NCBI GenBank assembly: GCA_017302455.1
Contig: JAFLDO010000049.1
Location: 1-32,126 of the forward strand
From: Accumulibacter sp.
GTDB lineage: Bacteria > Pseudomonadota > Gammaproteobacteria > Burkholderiales > Rhodocyclaceae
Direction of reading: 5' to 3'
Length of the DNA stretch: 32,126 bases
Of this stretch, positions 25,225-32,126 are shown piece by piece. The translations under genes and the position numbers were made by a program. The stretch's first letter is position 1. Each line of letters begins with the position of its first letter. The notes under the pieces are model-generated. The model saw nothing but the letters and a program-made list of their open reading frames with translations. It did not search any database and was not told where the DNA came from.

Positions 25225-25240
25225 TGGCATGGCATTCGCT
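25225..25240 (+). promoter_or_regulatory. Sigma-54 promoter of the RNA-repair operon
   Basis: TGGCATGGCATTCGCT fits the -24/-12 consensus TGGCAC-N5-TTGC. The invariant GG (25226-25227) and GC (25238-25239) are separated by exactly 10 bp. The predicted start is near 25251, so the transcript carries a leader of about 490 nt. An inverted pair CGACAA/TTGTCG (25144-25149 and 25174-25179) upstream is a possible but weak RtcR site. Confidence 0.75.
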
Positions 25241-25282
25241 AAGCAATAGCCGAGCGCGCAGGCGCCGCAATGGCCCACGGGT

Positions 25283-25299
25283 CGGGGCTGCAGACCCCG
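25283..25299 (+). ncRNA. Anticodon-arm-like hairpin
   Basis: CGGGG-CTGCAGA-CCCCG has a 5-bp stem and a 7-nt loop with C32, U33, GCA at the anticodon position, G37 and A38, exactly the pattern of an anticodon arm. The flanks do not fold into acceptor, D or T arms, although a GGGTTTCGAT sequence follows at about 25316-25325. It may be a tRNA relic or chance. Confidence 0.35.
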
Positions 25300-25366
25300 C
25301 CGGTGCACGGCAACCGGGTTTCGATCTGTCGTTGGCGTGCATGCCGCCGTGGCGCACACGCTCGAG

Positions 25367-25416
25367 TGGCGGGCTCTGGTGAGTCCCGCCGGGTTCGATT
25401 CCCGGCCCGCCAGCCA
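25367..25416 (+). ncRNA. tRNA-like minihelix with encoded CCA
   Basis: A perfect 7-bp acceptor stem TGGCGGG (25367-25373)/CCCGCCA (25406-25412) and a perfect T-arm CCGGG-TTCGATT-CCCGG (25389-25405) stack as in a tRNA, followed by discriminator G and CCA (25414-25416). The 15 nt where the D and anticodon arms belong can form only CTC-TGGT-GAG and a short linker. It is therefore an acceptor/T-arm minihelix of 50 nt, not a decoding tRNA. It begins about 116 nt after the predicted sigma-54 transcription start. Confidence 0.75.
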
Positions 25417-25417
25417 C

Positions 25418-25480
25418 TGGATAGCTCAATGGGTAGAGCAACCGTTTCGGCGGTGTGTCGCGGGTTCGACTCCCGCTCCA
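25418..25480 (+). ncRNA. Degenerate tRNA-like element
   Basis: Starting one nucleotide after the CCA of the minihelix, this 63-nt element has a D-arm GCTC-AATGGGTA-GAGC (25424-25439), a shortened anticodon-like arm ACCG-TTTCGG-CGGT (25441-25454), a T-arm GCGGG-TTCGACT-CCCGC (25460-25476) and only a 4-bp acceptor stem TGGA (25418-25421)/TCCA (25477-25480). The 6-nt anticodon loop, short acceptor stem and absence of CCA make normal decoding unlikely. The D- and T-loop identity sequences are well preserved, so it could still be seen by tRNA-binding or tRNA-modifying proteins. Confidence 0.7.
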
Positions 25481-25742
25481 AAACCTGTCGTCTGACAGTG
25501 CAATTGCAAGACCCGCCGGTCGCGGTGTGCGCAAGCACCCGTCACCGGGTTGCTTCGGCACCTGCCCCGGATTGCCGGCAGGGCGCCGGTGGCGCAGGCG
25601 GTCGGCAAGGTCGCGAGCGTGCGCTGCACGCCGGCGGCGAGCCCGCCGCAACGCCCCGCGTGCTCCCCCGCCAGTCCCGGAAGGGTGGCCCCGGCAACTC
25701 GGTGCGCACCGGCAAATCGATGACAAGAAGAAAGGACAAGTC

Positions 25743-26882
25743 ATGTTGCGACGTTTTGTGGTGAAGAAGAACGAATGCGGCGTCTTGCTGCGCGACGGCG
25801 ACTTCGATCGCCTGCTCACGGCCGGACGCCATTACTTCGTCGATCCGCTGCGCCGTCTGGCGCTGCAGGTGTGGAAACTCGACGCGGCGATGAGCGACCT
25901 CAATCTCGTCGACTACCTGCAGCGGCAGCAACCGCAAACCGTCGCCGAGCACTTCGAGTACATGGTTCTCGGCGAGGATCAGGCCGGTCTGCGCTACGAG
26001 AACGAGGTTCTGGTGGAGATCCTGCCGCCCGGCGTGCGCGCCTGCTTCTGGAAGGGACTGGTGGCGCATCGCCTGGAGTGTATCGACCTGGCCGGGGAAA
26101 CGGCGCTGGCCCCGGCGCTTGCCGCACGGCTGACGCAGCCGAACCTGCGCGCCCGGCCGGTAGGCGGACTCGCTGGGGTGCTCCTGCTGCCGGTACCGGC
26201 TTACCACCTGGGCGTGCTCAAGGTCGATGGCCAGGTGGCGCGCTTGCTGCAGCCCGGTCTGGCGGCCTTCTGGCGGTTCAATCGCGACGTGCAGGTCGAA
26301 CTGGTCGATACCCGCCTGCAGACCATGGAAGTCGGCGGCCAGGAAATCCTCTCGCGCGACAAGGTGGGCCTGCGCCTGAATCTGGCGGCGACCTGGCGTT
26401 ACACCGACGTGCTGCGTGCTTTTGCGAGCCTCAACAAGCCGGTCGAGCATCTGTATCGCGAACTGCAGTTTGGCTTGCGCGCCGCTGTCGGAACGCGTTC
26501 GGTGGACGAGCTGCTGGACAACAAGCAGATCATCGACGAGGTGGTGAGCGCGCATGTCGCGCGCAAACTCGACGGCTTCGGCATCGAGGTCGGCGCGGTC
26601 GGCGTCAAGGACATCGTCCTGCCGGGCGAGATGAAGACCATCCTGGCGCAGGTCGTCGAGGCGCAGAAGTCGGCCGAGGCGAACGTCATCCGCCGGCGCG
26701 AGGAAACGGCGGCGACGCGCTCCTTGTTGAACACCGCCAAGGTCATGGAAGACAACCCGACCGCACTGCGCCTGAAGGAGCTGGAAACGCTGGAGCGGGT
26801 CGCCGAGCGGATCGACCGGATCTCGGTGTTCGGTGGGCTCGACGAGGTGCTGAACGGTCTGGTGAAGATCGGCCGCAAGTAG
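25743..26882 (+). CDS. Slipin/SPFH (band 7) domain protein
   Basis: This 379-residue protein has an SPFH domain at about residues 150-320 (GVLKVDGQVARLLQPG near its start, KVGLRLNLAATWRYTDV in the middle) and a helical C-terminal part with EAQKSAEANVIRRREETAAT. The N-terminal 140 residues are distinctive, and no membrane helix is obvious. AAGGA six bases before ATG 25743 decides the start, although the frame stays open far upstream through the tRNA-like region. Slipin genes are known companions of rtcB in some RNA-repair operons; what they do there is unclear. It is first in the operon behind the sigma-54 promoter. Confidence 0.88.
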   Translation: MLRRFVVKKNECGVLLRDGDFDRLLTAGRHYFVDPLRRLALQVWKLDAAMSDLNLVDYLQRQQPQTVAEHFEYMVLGEDQAGLRYENEVLVEILPPGVRACFWKGLVAHRLECIDLAGETALAPALAARLTQPNLRARPVGGLAGVLLLPVPAYHLGVLKVDGQVARLLQPGLAAFWRFNRDVQVELVDTRLQTMEVGGQEILSRDKVGLRLNLAATWRYTDVLRAFASLNKPVEHLYRELQFGLRAAVGTRSVDELLDNKQIIDEVVSAHVARKLDGFGIEVGAVGVKDIVLPGEMKTILAQVVEAQKSAEANVIRRREETAATRSLLNTAKVMEDNPTALRLKELETLERVAERIDRISVFGGLDEVLNGLVKIGRK

Positions 26883-26991
26883 CGCGCCGGGACGAGCCAG
26901 CATGGACTGCAGGCAAGGTGTCGGCCGCCAGGGCCGACTACGGCGTTTGCCGTAACATCGCGGTGTGCGCCGCAAGAGAAAGGAGCAAACC

Positions 26992-28233
26992 ATGGAACAG
27001 GGGATCACCCCGGAAGCGTCGATCGAAACCCTCCGGGTGCCCGGCGCGGCGCCGATCAAGATGTGGACCGAAGGCGTGCCGGTCGAGGAGGAAGCGCGTC
27101 AGCAGTTGATCAATACCGCGCGCCTGCCTTTCATCTTCCGCCATCTGGCGGTGATGCCGGATGTGCATCTCGGCAAGGGCTCGACGATAGGCAGCGTCAT
27201 CCCGACGCGCGGCGCGATCATCCCGGCGGCGGTGGGCGTGGACATCGGCTGCGGAATGATCGCCACGCGCACGACGCTGGACGCCGCCGACCTGCCCGAC
27301 AATCTGCATGGCCTGCGCAGTGCCATCGAGCGCGCCGTCCCGCACGGGCGCACGGTCGGCCGCGGCCGGCGTGACGAAGGCAGCTGGGAGAACCCGCCGG
27401 ATCTGGTCAACGCGCACTGGGCGGTGTTGTTGCCGCGCTTCCAGCGCCTCGTCGAGAAATACCCGCGCCTGAAGAGCACCAACAACCACAAGCACCTGGG
27501 TACGCTGGGCACCGGCAATCACTTCATCGAGGTGTGCCTCGACGAGGCCCAGCGCGTGTGGCTGATGCTGCACTCCGGGTCGCGCGGCGTCGGCAACGCC
27601 ATTGGCTGCACGTTCATCGAACTGGCGCAGGCGGACATGCGGCAACATCTCGCCAGGCTGCCGGACCGCGACCTGGCCTATCTCGAAGAAGGCAGCGCGC
27701 ACTTCGCCGACTATGTCGAGGCGGTCGCCTGGGCGCAGGACTACGCCCGCCACAACCGCGCGGCGATGATGGCCAACCTGATCGCCGCCGCGCGCACGGC
27801 GATCGGCAAACCTTTCGCTGTCGACGTCGAAGCGGTGAACTGTCATCACAACTACGTGCAGAGAGAAACGCACTTCGGCGCCGAGATCTTCGTCACCCGC
27901 AAGGGCGCGGTATCGGCCCGGCAGGGCGAACTGGGCATCATCCCCGGGTCGATGGGCGCGCGCAGCTACATCGTGCGCGGCCTCGGCAACCCGGAGTCGT
28001 TCTGCTCGTGCAGCCACGGCGCCGGCCGCGTCATGAGCCGCAACGAAGCCCGCCGCCGCTTTACCGTCGCCGATCAGGAACGCGCCACCGCACACGTCGA
28101 ATGCCGCAAGGACAAGGACGTCATCGACGAGATCCCGATGGCCTACAAGGACATCGACGCGGTGATGCACGCGCAGCGCTCGCTGGTCGAAGTGGTGCAT
28201 ACCCTGCGGCAGGTGGTGTGTGTGAAGGGCTGA
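26992..28233 (+). CDS. rtcB: RNA-splicing ligase RtcB
   Basis: This 413-residue protein is a complete RtcB, close in length to the 408-residue E. coli enzyme. It joins 2',3'-cyclic- or 3'-phosphate RNA ends to 5'-OH ends using GTP and Mn2+. Metal-binding residues are visible in DVH (57-59), VDIGCGM (Asp84, Cys87), GTGNHFIE (His177) and HSGSRG (His194), with NCHHNYV near 285. CSCSHGAGR contains the guanylylated histidine (His342). AAAGGAG before ATG 26992 marks the start. It lies 109 bp after the slipin gene and is predicted to share its sigma-54 transcript. Confidence 0.95.
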   Translation: MEQGITPEASIETLRVPGAAPIKMWTEGVPVEEEARQQLINTARLPFIFRHLAVMPDVHLGKGSTIGSVIPTRGAIIPAAVGVDIGCGMIATRTTLDAADLPDNLHGLRSAIERAVPHGRTVGRGRRDEGSWENPPDLVNAHWAVLLPRFQRLVEKYPRLKSTNNHKHLGTLGTGNHFIEVCLDEAQRVWLMLHSGSRGVGNAIGCTFIELAQADMRQHLARLPDRDLAYLEEGSAHFADYVEAVAWAQDYARHNRAAMMANLIAAARTAIGKPFAVDVEAVNCHHNYVQRETHFGAEIFVTRKGAVSARQGELGIIPGSMGARSYIVRGLGNPESFCSCSHGAGRVMSRNEARRRFTVADQERATAHVECRKDKDVIDEIPMAYKDIDAVMHAQRSLVEVVHTLRQVVCVKG

Positions 28234-28392
28234 ACCATCGGTCGGTCGGCGGCGAGGCACCGGCAGTGACGATGGACCCCTGCGCCCGCTGCGCGCGGTG
28301 CGCAGTCTCGACTATCGTCGGCAAGGGCGCTGAGCTTTTCTCCTCGATCGCTTATGGTCGAGATGACGGTTTGCGCTTCAAGGGCGCTACCC

Positions 28393-28441
28393 AGTAAGCA
28401 GTAACCAGTAACCAGTAACCAGTAACCAGTAACCAGTAACC
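28393..28441. repeat. Heptanucleotide tandem repeat between rtcB and rtcA
   Basis: There are seven head-to-tail units of 7 bp: one AGTAAGC followed by six perfect AGTAACC. The array ends at the AGGA that probably serves as the rtcA ribosome-binding site, 18 bp before the start codon. It resembles the heptanucleotide short tandem repeats found between genes in many bacteria. Unit number is likely to vary between strains. Confidence 0.85.
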
Positions 28442-28459
28442 AGGAAGCCATCGAACAAC

Positions 28460-29533
28460 ATGGAAACGATCACCCTCGACGGCGCGCAAGGCGAAGGCGG
28501 CGGGCAGATTCTGCGCAGCGCGCTGACGCTGTCGATGATCAGCGGCCGGGCCTTCCGCCTCGAACGCATTCGTGCCGGGCGGGCCAGACCCGGCCTGCTG
28601 CGTCAGCACCTCACCGCCGTGCAGGCGGCGGCGACGATTTCGGGCGCACACGTCGAAGGCGCTTCGCCCGCTTCGCAGTCGCTGTTCTTCGCACCGGGCG
28701 CGCTGCGCGGCGGCGACTACCATTTTGCCATCGGCAGCGCCGGCAGTTGCACGCTCGTTCTGCAGACCGTCCTGCCGGCGCTATGGTATGCCGACCGCCC
28801 GGCAACGGTAACGGTCAGCGGCGGTACGCACAACCCGGCCGCACCGCCGGCCGACTTCCTGATCCGCGCCTGGCTACCGCTGCTGCGGCGGATGGGCGTG
28901 CAGACCAAGATCGAGCTGCTGCGCCACGGCTTCTATCCTGCCGGCGGCGGTCAGGTGCGCGCCGAGGTTGCGCCCGGCAAGCCGCTTGGCCTGACGCTGC
29001 TCGAGCGTGGCGCCTGGCAAGGCACGCGCGCGACCGCCATCGTCGCCGGTGTGCCGCACGACGTCGCCCGCCGCGAACTGACGCAACTCGCGCGGCGCAT
29101 TCCGCAACTTCAGGGCGAATGCCGCGTCCTGCCGCATCAAGAAGGTCCGGGCAACGCCCTGCTCGTCGACCTCGAGCATGCCGCCGTGCACGAAGTCTTT
29201 ACCGGCTTTGGCGCGCGCGGCGTCAGCGCCGAACATGTTGCCGACCGGGTCGCCAAAGCTGTCCGCGGCTATCTTGACAGCCCGGGCGGGGTTGGCGAGC
29301 ACCTCGCGGATCAGTTGGTGTTGCCGCTGGCGCTGGCCGGCAGCGGCAGCTTCAGCACCGGCAAACCGTCGAGCCACCTGTTGACCAATCTGGCGGTGAT
29401 CGGCGCCTTCCTACCGGTAGCCATGCACGTCAGCGAGAGCGGTGGCTGCTGGCGTGTCGACATCGGCGGTGCGGCGCCTGGCGGTCTGGCCGCTGCCGCA
29501 GACAAGGGCGCAGGTCCGCGTCGCGACGAGTGA
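28460..29533 (+). CDS. rtcA: RNA 3'-terminal phosphate cyclase RtcA
   Basis: This 357-residue protein is a full-length RtcA. It starts TLDGAQGEGGGQILRSALTL, a family hallmark, and includes RPGLLRQHLTAVQAAATISG, the GGTHNPAAPPADFL segment and EHLADQLVLPLAL (280-292), whose His281 corresponds to the adenylylated histidine. The enzyme converts RNA 3'-phosphate ends to 2',3'-cyclic phosphate via ATP and so feeds RtcB; in Salmonella it is also needed to make the RtcR ligand. The 226-bp gap after rtcB contains the heptad array. The start codon is preceded by AGGA at a rather long distance. Confidence 0.94.
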   Translation: METITLDGAQGEGGGQILRSALTLSMISGRAFRLERIRAGRARPGLLRQHLTAVQAAATISGAHVEGASPASQSLFFAPGALRGGDYHFAIGSAGSCTLVLQTVLPALWYADRPATVTVSGGTHNPAAPPADFLIRAWLPLLRRMGVQTKIELLRHGFYPAGGGQVRAEVAPGKPLGLTLLERGAWQGTRATAIVAGVPHDVARRELTQLARRIPQLQGECRVLPHQEGPGNALLVDLEHAAVHEVFTGFGARGVSAEHVADRVAKAVRGYLDSPGGVGEHLADQLVLPLALAGSGSFSTGKPSSHLLTNLAVIGAFLPVAMHVSESGGCWRVDIGGAAPGGLAAAADKGAGPRRDE

Positions 29534-29555
29534 GTTGCGCGGGCAAGTGAGCGTG

Positions 29556-29577
29556 CCGGCGGCGGCTCGGCCGCCGG
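29556..29577 (+). terminator. GC-rich hairpin after rtcA
   Basis: CCGGCGGC (29556-29563) pairs perfectly with GCCGCCGG (29570-29577) around a 6-nt loop, 22 bp after the rtcA stop. It lacks a T-run, so it may need Rho or serve as an mRNA end-stabiliser. Confidence 0.45.
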
Positions 29578-29711
29578 TGCAGGGCAAGGGCTGCCGCCGG
29601 TTCTTCAGCGCAGCGGGCCGCTCGTTCAAGCTGCGGGACTTGAACGACGCGAGCCGCGATCCGGCAAACGGCAAAGGGTAGAATGAGCGCTCACCTTGCC
29701 AGGAGCAGCCC

Positions 29712-30236
29712 ATGAGCGTTTCCCTTGTTCTGACCGTTATTGGCGATGATCGCCCAGGTCTCGTCGAACAGCTTGCCACTGCCGTCAGTCTGCATCACGG
29801 CAACTGGCTGGAGTCGTCGATGTCGAATCTGTCCGGCAAGTTTGCGGGTATCGTCTGCGTCAGCGTTCCCGAGGAACAACTCGTTGCCCTTACCGACGCG
29901 CTCGCCGCCTTGCCCGGTCTTCGCGTCACTTCCGAGGTCTCCCACTCGCCTGTGGCGCAGGCTGGCAATCGGCGGCTGAAGCTTTCGCTGGTTGGTCACG
30001 ACCGCATCGGCATCGTGCGCGAGGTCTCGCAAGTCCTTGCCCGGCACGCACTCAATGTCGAGGATCTGAGCACCTACACGGCCAGCGCACCGATGTCCGC
30101 CGGAATGCTGTTCCATGCGAGCGTCGAGCTGACCGCCTCGTCGACGTTTGACGTGAGGGCGCTCACCAGCGAGCTGGAGGACCTTTCGAACGACCTGATG
30201 GTAGACATCACTCTTGACGAGGCGATTCGTATTTGA
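29712..30236 (+). CDS. GcvR-like ACT domain regulatory protein
   Basis: This 174-residue protein has two ACT domains. The first begins SLVLTVIGDDRPGLVEQLA (about 4-80) and the second KLSLVGHDRIGIVREVSQVL (about 90-165), both with the G-x-DRxGIV ligand motif. The layout is that of GcvR, the accessory repressor of the glycine-cleavage system, and of related amino-acid-sensing proteins. It has no DNA-binding domain, so it would act by protein contact. AGGAG lies just before ATG 29712. No gcv gene is adjacent, so the exact role is uncertain. Confidence 0.85.
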   Translation: MSVSLVLTVIGDDRPGLVEQLATAVSLHHGNWLESSMSNLSGKFAGIVCVSVPEEQLVALTDALAALPGLRVTSEVSHSPVAQAGNRRLKLSLVGHDRIGIVREVSQVLARHALNVEDLSTYTASAPMSAGMLFHASVELTASSTFDVRALTSELEDLSNDLMVDITLDEAIRI

Positions 30237-30339
30237 GGTCCTGTGGATCGGTCGGCGATGTCACCTCGCCCATGCGGCGAAGTGGTGCGTCTCTGTGCAG
30301 CGGGCGCTGCGAGGTGTCGGTATCCTTTACACTAGGTGG

Positions 30340-30420
30340 CGGGGAAAGATTGCAAAGTACATTAAAGCAGCAATATAAGAGTATGGTGCGAAATTTGCTT
30401 GCTGATTTTTCTTATACTGC
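30340..30420 (+). promoter_or_regulatory. AT-rich promoter region of the adhesin gene
   Basis: This is an island of AT-rich sequence in GC-rich surroundings, with TATACT (30413-30418) as a likely -10 box about 52 bp before the start codon. No convincing -35 box is spaced to it, so an activator or silencer such as H-NS-like proteins may be involved. Confidence 0.4.
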
Positions 30421-30469
30421 GACGGAATTGCTTATGCCCTGTTGACGCGCTGTTTCGCAAGGAGATCTC

Positions 30470-32126
30470 ATGAAGAAGCATGGCCACAATCGCTTCGGTT
30501 GGTTGTTCAACGGCGACCCCACGGCGTCGACCCAGCCTTTTTCCCGGGATGGTGGTGCTGAGACGATCGTCTCGCGCGACGAGTACCTGTCTGCGGGGCG
30601 CGACGACGGCACCAATGCGCGGAGCGCGACGAGCCCGAGTCTGGCGTCGTTGCTTGATACGAGCGCGCCAGACAGTCTGGCGGAGTCCAGCGTCTTTGGC
30701 GCAAGCGCTTTTTCCGCTGCACTTTCCCCGGCACTAGCCGCTGTTCCGATCAACCGCAACCCGGTTGCCAATAGCGACAGTTATAGCACCCGCCCCAACC
30801 AGCCGCTGACCGTCGTCGCACCGGGTCTGCTGGGCAACGACAAGGATCCCGACGGCGATTCCCTGAGTGTGTCGGTCCTCAACGTCACCGGTCTGTCGGG
30901 CAAGGGCGTGATCAGCTCAGGCGCGGACGGTAGCTTCATCTTCACGCCCAACGCGGGCTTCGCCGGCGACGCGACGTTCACCTACACCATCAGCGATGGA
31001 TTTGGCGGCTCGGACACGGCCAGTGCCGTGATTCACGTCACCAATGCCGCGCCGGACGCGATTGCCGACGAGTTTTTCGTCCATGCCGGCCGCGTACTGT
31101 CGGTGGCTGCGCCGGGTCTGCTGGCCAACGACAGGGACTCCGACGGCGATTCCCTCAGCGTGTCGGTCCTCAATGTCACCGGTCTGTCGGGCAAGGGCGT
31201 GATCAACCCACGCGCTGACGGCGGCTTCACCTTCACGCCCAACGCCGGCTTCATCGGCGACGCGACGTTTACCTACTCCATCAGCGATGGATTCGGCGGC
31301 TCGGACACGGCCAATGCCGTGATTCACGTCACCAATGCCGCGCCAGTGGCGAGCGACGACCATTTCAGCACGCGCGGCAATCGTGCGCTCACCCTGAGCG
31401 CCCCCGGCCTGCTGGTCAACGATCGTGACGCCGACGGCGACGCCTTGCGGGTGAGCGCCACCAACACGGCAGGGCTGCAAGGCTCGCTCAGCAGCGCGCC
31501 GGATGGCGGCTTCACTTTCACGCCGCGGTTGGGCTTCGTCGGCACGACCAAATTCTCCTACACGGTCAGCGACGGCAACGGCGGTACCGCCACCGCCGTG
31601 GCCAGCATCGACGTGGTCAACCAAGCACCGGACGCGAACGCCGACGAGTACTTCGTTCATGCCGGCGGCGTACTGACGGTGGCCGCGCCGGGCCTGCTGG
31701 CCAACGACAAGGATTCCGACGGCGATTCCCTCAGCGTGTCGTCCCTCAACGTCACCGGCCTGTCGGGCAAGGGCGTGATCATCCCACGCGCGGACGGCAG
31801 CTTCACCTTCACGCCCAGCGCGGGCTTCGCCGGCGACGCGACCTTCACCTACTACATCAGCGATGGATTCGGCGGTTCGAGCACGGCCAATGCCGTGATT
31901 CACGTCACCAATGCCGCGCCAGTGGCGAGCGACGACCATTTCAGCACGCGCGGCAATCGTGCGCTCACCCTGAGCGCCCCCGGCCTGCTGGTCAACGACC
32001 GTGACGCCGACGGCGACGCCTTGCGGGTGAGCGCCACCAACACGGCAGGGCTGCAAGGCTCGCTCAGCAGCGCGCCGGATGGCGGCTTCACTTTCACGCC
32101 GCGGTTGGGCTTCGTCGGCACGACCA
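30470..32126 (+). CDS. Giant repeat adhesin (tandem-95/cadherin-like), 5' part
   Basis: The reading frame is open from ATG 30470 (GGAG five bases upstream) to the window edge, 552 codons. The first 96 residues are non-repetitive, Ser/Ala-rich and lack a Sec signal peptide. Tandem domains of 95-97 residues then begin at 30758, 31043, 31334, 31619 and 31910. Each has the pattern A-PGLL-ND-D-DGD-L near its front, followed by DG-F-FTP-GF-G---F-Y-ISDG-GG, the calcium-binding cadherin-like/tandem-95 type seen in RTX adhesins. Such proteins are exported by type I secretion through a C-terminal signal and mediate biofilm or floc attachment. The C-terminus and any secretion genes lie outside the window. 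Confidence 0.85.
   Translation, partial: MKKHGHNRFGWLFNGDPTASTQPFSRDGGAETIVSRDEYLSAGRDDGTNARSATSPSLASLLDTSAPDSLAESSVFGASAFSAALSPALAAVPINRNPVANSDSYSTRPNQPLTVVAPGLLGNDKDPDGDSLSVSVLNVTGLSGKGVISSGADGSFIFTPNAGFAGDATFTYTISDGFGGSDTASAVIHVTNAAPDAIADEFFVHAGRVLSVAAPGLLANDRDSDGDSLSVSVLNVTGLSGKGVINPRADGGFTFTPNAGFIGDATFTYSISDGFGGSDTANAVIHVTNAAPVASDDHFSTRGNRALTLSAPGLLVNDRDADGDALRVSATNTAGLQGSLSSAPDGGFTFTPRLGFVGTTKFSYTVSDGNGGTATAVASIDVVNQAPDANADEYFVHAGGVLTVAAPGLLANDKDSDGDSLSVSSLNVTGLSGKGVIIPRADGSFTFTPSAGFAGDATFTYYISDGFGGSSTANAVIHVTNAAPVASDDHFSTRGNRALTLSAPGLLVNDRDADGDALRVSATNTAGLQGSLSSAPDGGFTFTPRLGFVGTT
31043..32126 (+). repeat. 576-bp supra-repeat within the adhesin gene
   Basis: Two domain types alternate, 97 and 95 residues long, so the true repeat unit is 576 bp (192 codons). 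The stretch 31321-31550 recurs at 31897-32126 with almost no DNA differences, and 31043-31318 recurs at 31619-31894 with more. The near identity implies recent duplication or gene conversion, and the array may continue beyond the window. Confidence 0.85.

Larger units (their letters stand above)
25251..25742 (+). ncRNA. Long leader RNA of the RNA-repair operon with tRNA-like elements
   Basis: There is no supported protein gene between the sigma-54 promoter and the slipin start at 25743. The stretch holds an anticodon-arm-like hairpin (25283-25299), a minihelix with encoded CCA (25367-25416), a second tRNA-like fold (25418-25480) and a hairpin CTGTC-GTCT-GACAG (25485-25498). From 25500 to 25720 I see GC-rich sequence with no clear fold or gene. 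The leader could be processed into small RNAs or act as a sensor within the mRNA; both are inference. Confidence 0.6.

Noticed and set aside
25367-25480. Two functional tRNA genes
   Set aside because: The first has no anticodon arm and the second has a 4-bp acceptor stem and a 6-nt anticodon loop. Neither can be a normal decoding tRNA, so they are listed as tRNA-like elements.
26938-28260. A 440-codon open frame antisense to rtcB
   Set aside because: RtcB metal-binding and guanylylation motifs are all on the plus strand. The antisense frame is a compositional artefact.
28393-28441. CRISPR array or origin iterons
   Set aside because: The units are 7 bp and contiguous without spacers, and no cas or rep gene is nearby. 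It is a plain short tandem repeat.
30917-32056. A repetitive 379-codon minus-strand frame over the adhesin
   Set aside because: Its repeats simply mirror the plus-strand repeats, and only the plus frame gives calcium-binding cadherin-like domains.

Overview
The window looks like a chromosomal segment of a GC-rich betaproteobacterium of the Rhodocyclales type, most likely a 'Candidatus Accumulibacter'-like polyphosphate accumulator. The support is a dedicated high-affinity phosphate (Pst) operon with PhoU, a PEP-CTERM exosortase substrate, an Rtc RNA-repair operon, a GcvR-like ACT protein and a giant type-I-secreted adhesin. The assignment is inferred from gene content; no rRNA or marker gene is present.

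Layout. (1) Positions 1-4003 are visibly poorer in GC and look acquired: a debris stretch with an aconitase B remnant, then a three-gene cassette of membrane-anchored proteins around a ClpB-D2-like AAA+ unfoldase. (2) Positions 4065-6260 hold a retron-type reverse transcriptase with a recognisable msr-msd locus directly upstream (16-bp a1/a2 inverted repeat, msr hairpins, msd hairpin), flanked on both sides by fragments of a SulP transporter gene in permuted order. (3) Positions 6361-8557 (minus) encode a MASE1 histidine kinase and a FixJ-like regulator, divergent from (4) a pst operon at 8824-14386: pstS, a PhoU/LMW-phosphatase-like fusion, pstC, pstA and two different pstB ATPases whose defects are complementary. 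(5) Positions 14598-19933 (minus) form an efflux operon: AI-2E permease, NodT/TolC outer-membrane factor, HlyD/EmrA adaptor, a frameshifted DUF2955 (FUSC-like) inner-membrane protein and a two-TM ion channel. (6) Positions 19934-22616 are mostly debris (a broken bile-acid:Na+ symporter, a ribbon-helix-helix antitoxin remnant) around one intact PEP-CTERM gene with a strong promoter and a structured leader. (7) Positions 22617-29533 contain a DUF2461 gene and then the RNA-repair locus: rtcR (minus), a sigma-54 promoter, a long leader carrying tRNA-like elements, a slipin/SPFH gene, rtcB and rtcA. (8) Positions 29712-32126 carry a GcvR-like gene and the start of a large repeat adhesin running off the window.

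The two most interesting systems are the retron at 4461-6112 and the RNA-repair locus. In the latter, the mRNA leader predicted to be made when RtcR is activated contains an acceptor/T-arm minihelix with an encoded CCA and, one nucleotide later, a second degenerate tRNA-like fold. RtcR-type CARF regulators are known to respond to broken tRNAs and RtcB/RtcA act on broken-RNA ends, so these elements may be decoys, sensors or substrates built into the operon. That functional reading is inference; the folds can be drawn directly from the sequence.
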